From Microbacteriaceae bacterium (lineage in GTDB: Bacteria; Actinomycetota; Actinomycetes; Actinomycetales; Microbacteriaceae), in the NCBI GenBank assembly GCA_009780695.1, contig WQZN01000003.1:298245-362244 (forward strand): DNA of 64,000 nucleotides, read 5' to 3'. Below are positions 60,629 to 64,000 of this stretch, in pieces. The notes under the pieces are model-generated. The model searched no databases and was not told where the DNA came from. It was given only the letters and a program-made list of their open reading frames with translations. Numbering within the stretch: the first letter of the stretch is position 1; every line of letters begins with the position of its first letter. Made by a program: the position numbers and the translations under genes.

Positions 60629-61477
60629 ATGTCCCAACAGGAGATAACGCTGATTTTGAACGCTGTACTCGCGCTGGGGCAAGTCGTTTCCGCTAATAGC
60701 GGCGGCTTCCAAGGTCCGTCGATCGATGACTTCTTCCCGGCTTCGGTCCTGTTCGCCGGCACGCCTTTCGCTCTGGACCGCGTGCTGCTGGTCCGCCTGT
60801 TCGGCACCGCGGTCATCATCGCGATCCTGTGGATCGGTTCCACCCGCCTCAAGGTCGTCCCCACGCGTGCGCAGGCCGCTTGGGAGTTCCTCATGGACAT
60901 GCCGCGTCAGGGCATCGTCTACGACACCCTCGGCAAGAAGGACGGCGATCGGTTCATGCCGATCCTGCTGACGATGTTCTTCGGCACGCTCGCCTGGAAC
61001 CTCACCGGCACGATCCCCGGCCTCCAGATCGCCTCGACGGGCCTCATCGGCCAGGCGCTGCTCATGGCGGCCATCGCGTACGTGACCTTCATCTACGCGG
61101 GCATCCGCAAGCACGGCACCGGCCACTTCTTCAAGAACACGCTCTGGCTGCCGGGTGTGCCGATCGCGATCAAGCCGGTCATCGCCCTGCTCGAGTTCCT
61201 CTCGACCTTCATCGTGCGCCCGGTCACCCTGACCCTGCGACTCACCATGAACATGGTCGCCGGGCACATGCTGCTCGCGCTGTGCTTCCTCGCGACGAAC
61301 TTCTTCTTCTTCAGCGTTCTGGGCAACGGCAACGCCCTGGGGTTCCTCGGCATCGGAACCTTCGCCTTCGGAATCGCCTTCACCGTGCTCGAGCTCTTCA
61401 TCGGCGTGCTGCAGGCCTACATCTTCGCCATCCTCTCGGCCATCTACATCCAGATGGCACTCGCCGACGAGCACTGA
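60629..61477 (+). CDS. atpB: ATP synthase Fo subunit a
   Basis: 282 residues if ATG 60629 is used. A good AGGAGA (60639-60644) lies inside this reading, ahead of in-frame CTG 60650 and TTG 60656, so the true start may be later. The proton-path Arg is in TLRLTMNM, and the last helix QAYIFAILSAIYIQMAL is typical. Forms the stator channel with the c-ring. Confidence 0.95.
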   Translation: MSQQEITLILNAVLALGQVVSANSGGFQGPSIDDFFPASVLFAGTPFALDRVLLVRLFGTAVIIAILWIGSTRLKVVPTRAQAAWEFLMDMPRQGIVYDTLGKKDGDRFMPILLTMFFGTLAWNLTGTIPGLQIASTGLIGQALLMAAIAYVTFIYAGIRKHGTGHFFKNTLWLPGVPIAIKPVIALLEFLSTFIVRPVTLTLRLTMNMVAGHMLLALCFLATNFFFFSVLGNGNALGFLGIGTFAFGIAFTVLELFIGVLQAYIFAILSAIYIQMALADEH

Positions 61478-61504
61478 GCTCCGCGGTACAACAGGACACC
61501 CTGA

Positions 61505-61729
<225 letters not shown>

Positions 61730-61758
61730 ATCTCCACTGCAACCGTTAGGGAGTGAGA

Positions 61759-62322
61759 ATGTCTCACGCACTCATCCTCGCGGCTAGCCAAGGGAGCGGG
61801 TCGCCCAGCGTACTCATTCCCGAGGTTCCCGACCTGGTCTGGGGAAGCATCGCGTTCCTCGCCATCCTCGTCGTGCTGTGGTGGAAGGTCCTGCCGAACG
61901 TCACCAAGGCGCTGGACGCCCGTCGTGACGCCATCCAGGGCAACATCGAGCGTGCCGACGCTGTTCAGGACAAGGCGAACGCCCTGCTCGAGCAGTACAC
62001 GGCTCAGCTCGCGGACGCTCGCAGCGAGGCCGCTGCCATCCGCGACCAGGCCCGCGAGGACGGCAAGCGCATCGTCGCCGAGCACAAGGAGCAGGCGACC
62101 GTCGAGGCCGCCCGCGTCACCGCGAACGCGCAGGCCCAGATCACCGCGGAGCGCAAGGCTGCCGCCTCGCAGCTGCGTTCCGAGGTCGGATCGCTCGCGA
62201 TCGACCTCGCCTCCGGAGTCATCGGCGAGTCGCTGAAGGATGACGCGAAGGCCACCAGCGTGGTCGACCGCTTCCTCGCCGAGCTCGAGGCGAGCGAGGG
62301 CAAGGCAGGGGCGCAGGCCTGA
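61759..62322 (+). CDS. atpF: ATP synthase Fo subunit b
   Basis: 187 residues from ATG 61759 (AGGGAG upstream). One N-terminal helix (SIAFLAILVVLWW) is followed by a long charged coiled-coil stalk. It shares one base with atpH (TGATG). Confidence 0.95.
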   Translation: MSHALILAASQGSGSPSVLIPEVPDLVWGSIAFLAILVVLWWKVLPNVTKALDARRDAIQGNIERADAVQDKANALLEQYTAQLADARSEAAAIRDQAREDGKRIVAEHKEQATVEAARVTANAQAQITAERKAAASQLRSEVGSLAIDLASGVIGESLKDDAKATSVVDRFLAELEASEGKAGAQA

Positions 62323-63116
62323 TGGGCAGTGCGACCAGGGAAGCGCTGAGCGCTGTACGCGAGGTTCTCGCGCAGCAGGGCAGCGCTGCCGACCTCGGCG
62401 TCGGCGAGGAGCTGTTCTCGCTGGCCCGTCTGCTCGGCTCCTCGACGCAGCTGCGCAACGCCCTCGCCGACCCGGCCGCCGAGCCCGACGCGAAGGCCGA
62501 GCTCGTGCAGCGCGCCTTCGGCGGCAAGGTGTCCGGCGCGGCACTGGCCGGGCTCAGCACGGCGGCGCGTCAGCGCTGGTCCGCCCCGGCGGACATCGTC
62601 GCGGGTCTGGAAGAGGCGGGCGTGCGCGTGATCGCGCAGAGCTCGCCCGAGTCCGTCCGCCTCGGCGACGAGCTGTTCGCCTTCGCCGGCGCGGTGCAGT
62701 CCGACCCCGAGCTCGAGCTCGCGCTCCGCAGCAAGCTCGCCGACCCGGCAGCCAAGGTCGGCGTCGTCGAGCGACTGCTCACGGGCAAGGCATCCGCCCA
62801 GGCGATCGCCATCGTGCGCCAGCTGGTGGCCGACCCCCGCGGTCGCGGCACCCGTGAGGCGCTGCGCTGGGCTCAGCTGACGGTCGCCGACCAGAAGCGG
62901 GCCGTCCTCGCCACGGTGACCAGCGCGCAGGCCCTCTCGGCCGCTCAGCTCGATCGGCTGCGCAGCGTGCTGTCCGCGCGTTACGGCAAGCCCGTCGCGC
63001 TCAACACCGTCATCGACACCTCGCTCATCGGCGGCCTGCGCGTGCGGGTCGGCGACGACGTCATCGACTCGAGCATCGCCACGCGTCTCACCGACGTGCG
63101 GCAGCAGCTCGCATAA
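62322..63116 (+). CDS. atpH: ATP synthase F1 subunit delta
   Basis: 264 residues. An N-terminal helical domain ([26 protein letters not shown] ... [12 protein letters not shown]) and a C-terminal [17 protein letters not shown] sequence are typical. Longer than the E. coli form, as in other actinobacteria. Links b to the F1 crown. Confidence 0.94.
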   Translation: MGSATREALSAVREVLAQQGSAADLGVGEELFSLARLLGSSTQLRNALADPAAEPDAKAELVQRAFGGKVSGAALAGLSTAARQRWSAPADIVAGLEEAGVRVIAQSSPESVRLGDELFAFAGAVQSDPELELALRSKLADPAAKVGVVERLLTGKASAQAIAIVRQLVADPRGRGTREALRWAQLTVADQKRAVLATVTSAQALSAAQLDRLRSVLSARYGKPVALNTVIDTSLIGGLRVRVGDDVIDSSIATRLTDVRQQLA

Positions 63117-63166
63117 CACCGGTCTTCACACTGAGGCCAGGCCGGCCTCGCGACAAAAGGAACAAC

Positions 63167-64000
63167 ATGGCAGACATCTCCATCAGCCCCGACGAGATCC
63201 GGGACGCGCTGAAGGACTTCGTCACGTCGTACGAGCCCAGCAAGGCGACCGCCACCGAGGTCGGCCATGTACTCGACGCCGCTGACGGGATCGCTCACGT
63301 CGAGGGTCTCCCCGGCGTCATGGCGAACGAGCTCGTCCGCTTCGCGGACGGCACCCTCGGCCTCGCGCTGAACCTCGATGAGAACGAGATCGGTGTCGTC
63401 GTGCTCGGCGAGTTCGCCGGCATCGAAGAGGGCCAGGAAGTCACCCGCACGGGCGAGGTCCTCTCGGTCGCCGTCGGTGACGGCTACCTCGGCCGCGTCG
63501 TCGACCCGCTGGGCAACCCGATCGACGGCCTCGGCGAGATCGCGATGGACGAGCGCCGCGCCCTCGAGCTCCAGGCTCCCGGCGTCATGCAGCGCAAGTC
63601 GGTGCATGAGCCGATGCAGACCGGCATCAAGGCCATCGACGCGATGATCCCGATCGGCCGCGGCCAGCGTCAGCTGATCATCGGCGACCGGCAGACCGGC
63701 AAGACCGCGATCGCGATCGACACGATCATCAACCAGAAGGCCAACTGGGAGTCGGGCGACCCCGACAAGCAGGTGCGCTGCATCTACGTCGCGATCGGCC
63801 AGAAGGGCTCGACCATCGCCTCGGTGAAGGGCGCCCTCGAGGACGCCGGCGCGATGGAGTACACGACCATCGTCGCGGCCCCCGCCTCCGACCCGGCCGG
63901 CTTCAAGTACCTCGCCCCCTACACCGGCTCGGCCATCGGCCAGCACTGGATGTACGGCGGCAAGCACGTCCTGATCATCTTCGACGACCTGACCAAGCAG
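63167..64000 (+). CDS. atpA: ATP synthase F1 subunit alpha, 5' part
   Basis: 278 codons from ATG 63167, preceded by AAAAGGAA; it continues past the window. Beta-barrel start, then P-loop GDRQTGKT near residue 174 and LIIFDDL Walker B near 272. Non-catalytic nucleotide-binding subunit. Confidence 0.97.
   Translation, partial: MADISISPDEIRDALKDFVTSYEPSKATATEVGHVLDAADGIAHVEGLPGVMANELVRFADGTLGLALNLDENEIGVVVLGEFAGIEEGQEVTRTGEVLSVAVGDGYLGRVVDPLGNPIDGLGEIAMDERRALELQAPGVMQRKSVHEPMQTGIKAIDAMIPIGRGQRQLIIGDRQTGKTAIAIDTIINQKANWESGDPDKQVRCIYVAIGQKGSTIASVKGALEDAGAMEYTTIVAAPASDPAGFKYLAPYTGSAIGQHWMYGGKHVLIIFDDLTKQ

Overview
The window is chromosomal DNA of a high-GC actinobacterium, most likely a Microbacteriaceae member (Leifsonia/Microbacterium-like). 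Support comes from very strong G/C third-position use, GTG/TTG starts, a DUF7882-type small protein, G5/DUF3761 and actinobacterial Ig-like repeat proteins, a mycothiol-era redox gene set, and the conserved run argS-lysA-hom-thrC-thrB-rho-prfA ... prmC-tsaC-wecA-like-atpBEFHA. No rRNA genes and no CRISPR array are visible.

Layout. 1-13.5 kb is accessory metabolism: an ars-like set (MFS exporter, flavoprotein, divergent ArsR with an operator dyad), an EntS-type MFS exporter, an amidase, an SDR with a decayed copy of its own 3' end beside it, a disulfide reductase translationally coupled to an arginase-family enzyme, an extended SDR, a DUF3097 protein and a MarR/flavodoxin-like reductase pair. 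At 13.5 kb lies tRNA-Arg(CCG). Its 3' end is repeated for 44 bp at 15.83 kb, so 13.6-15.87 kb is a small integrated island. It holds a broken tyrosine integrase and a two-gene cargo operon (PIN nuclease plus an all-helical partner), which is the best candidate here for an undescribed system. The tRNA terminator now lies beyond attR.

16-22 kb carries cell-surface genes: a membrane-anchored DUF732-like protein, a G5-DUF3761 protein, and a 1228-residue secreted protein with four Ig-like repeats. 22-40.8 kb is a mosaic of small regulated units (MarR/VOC, SRPBCC-ArsR-SRPBCC, SulP, group 3 sigma factor, esterase, ChaB, TPP enzyme, APH kinase, Xre/membrane pair, two-component system, DedA, PadR, SDR, lipoprotein). 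Several have clear operator dyads.

40.9-51.6 kb is core: argS, a DUF2993 protein, lysA-hom-thrC-thrB (lysine/threonine branch of the aspartate pathway with overlapping junctions), rho and prfA. A 5.5-kb block then separates prfA from prmC. It holds a DUF559 nuclease-like protein, a TetR regulator, a sugar isomerase/Gfo-Idh-MocA pair and the cysK-cysE cysteine operon. The core resumes with prmC, tsaC, a WecA/MraY-like transferase, an AtpI-like membrane protein and the F1Fo ATP synthase operon, which runs off the window inside atpA.

Intergenic spacers are unusually rich in long perfect or near-perfect hairpins. Three are copies of one 65-bp family (24-bp arms, 17-nt loop). Two unrelated ones share a 27-18-27 geometry. 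Others look like ordinary terminators or known-style Microbacteriaceae palindromes. A CGGATCCGGCTCCCG-type repeat occurs at three loci, once inside a coding 3' end.
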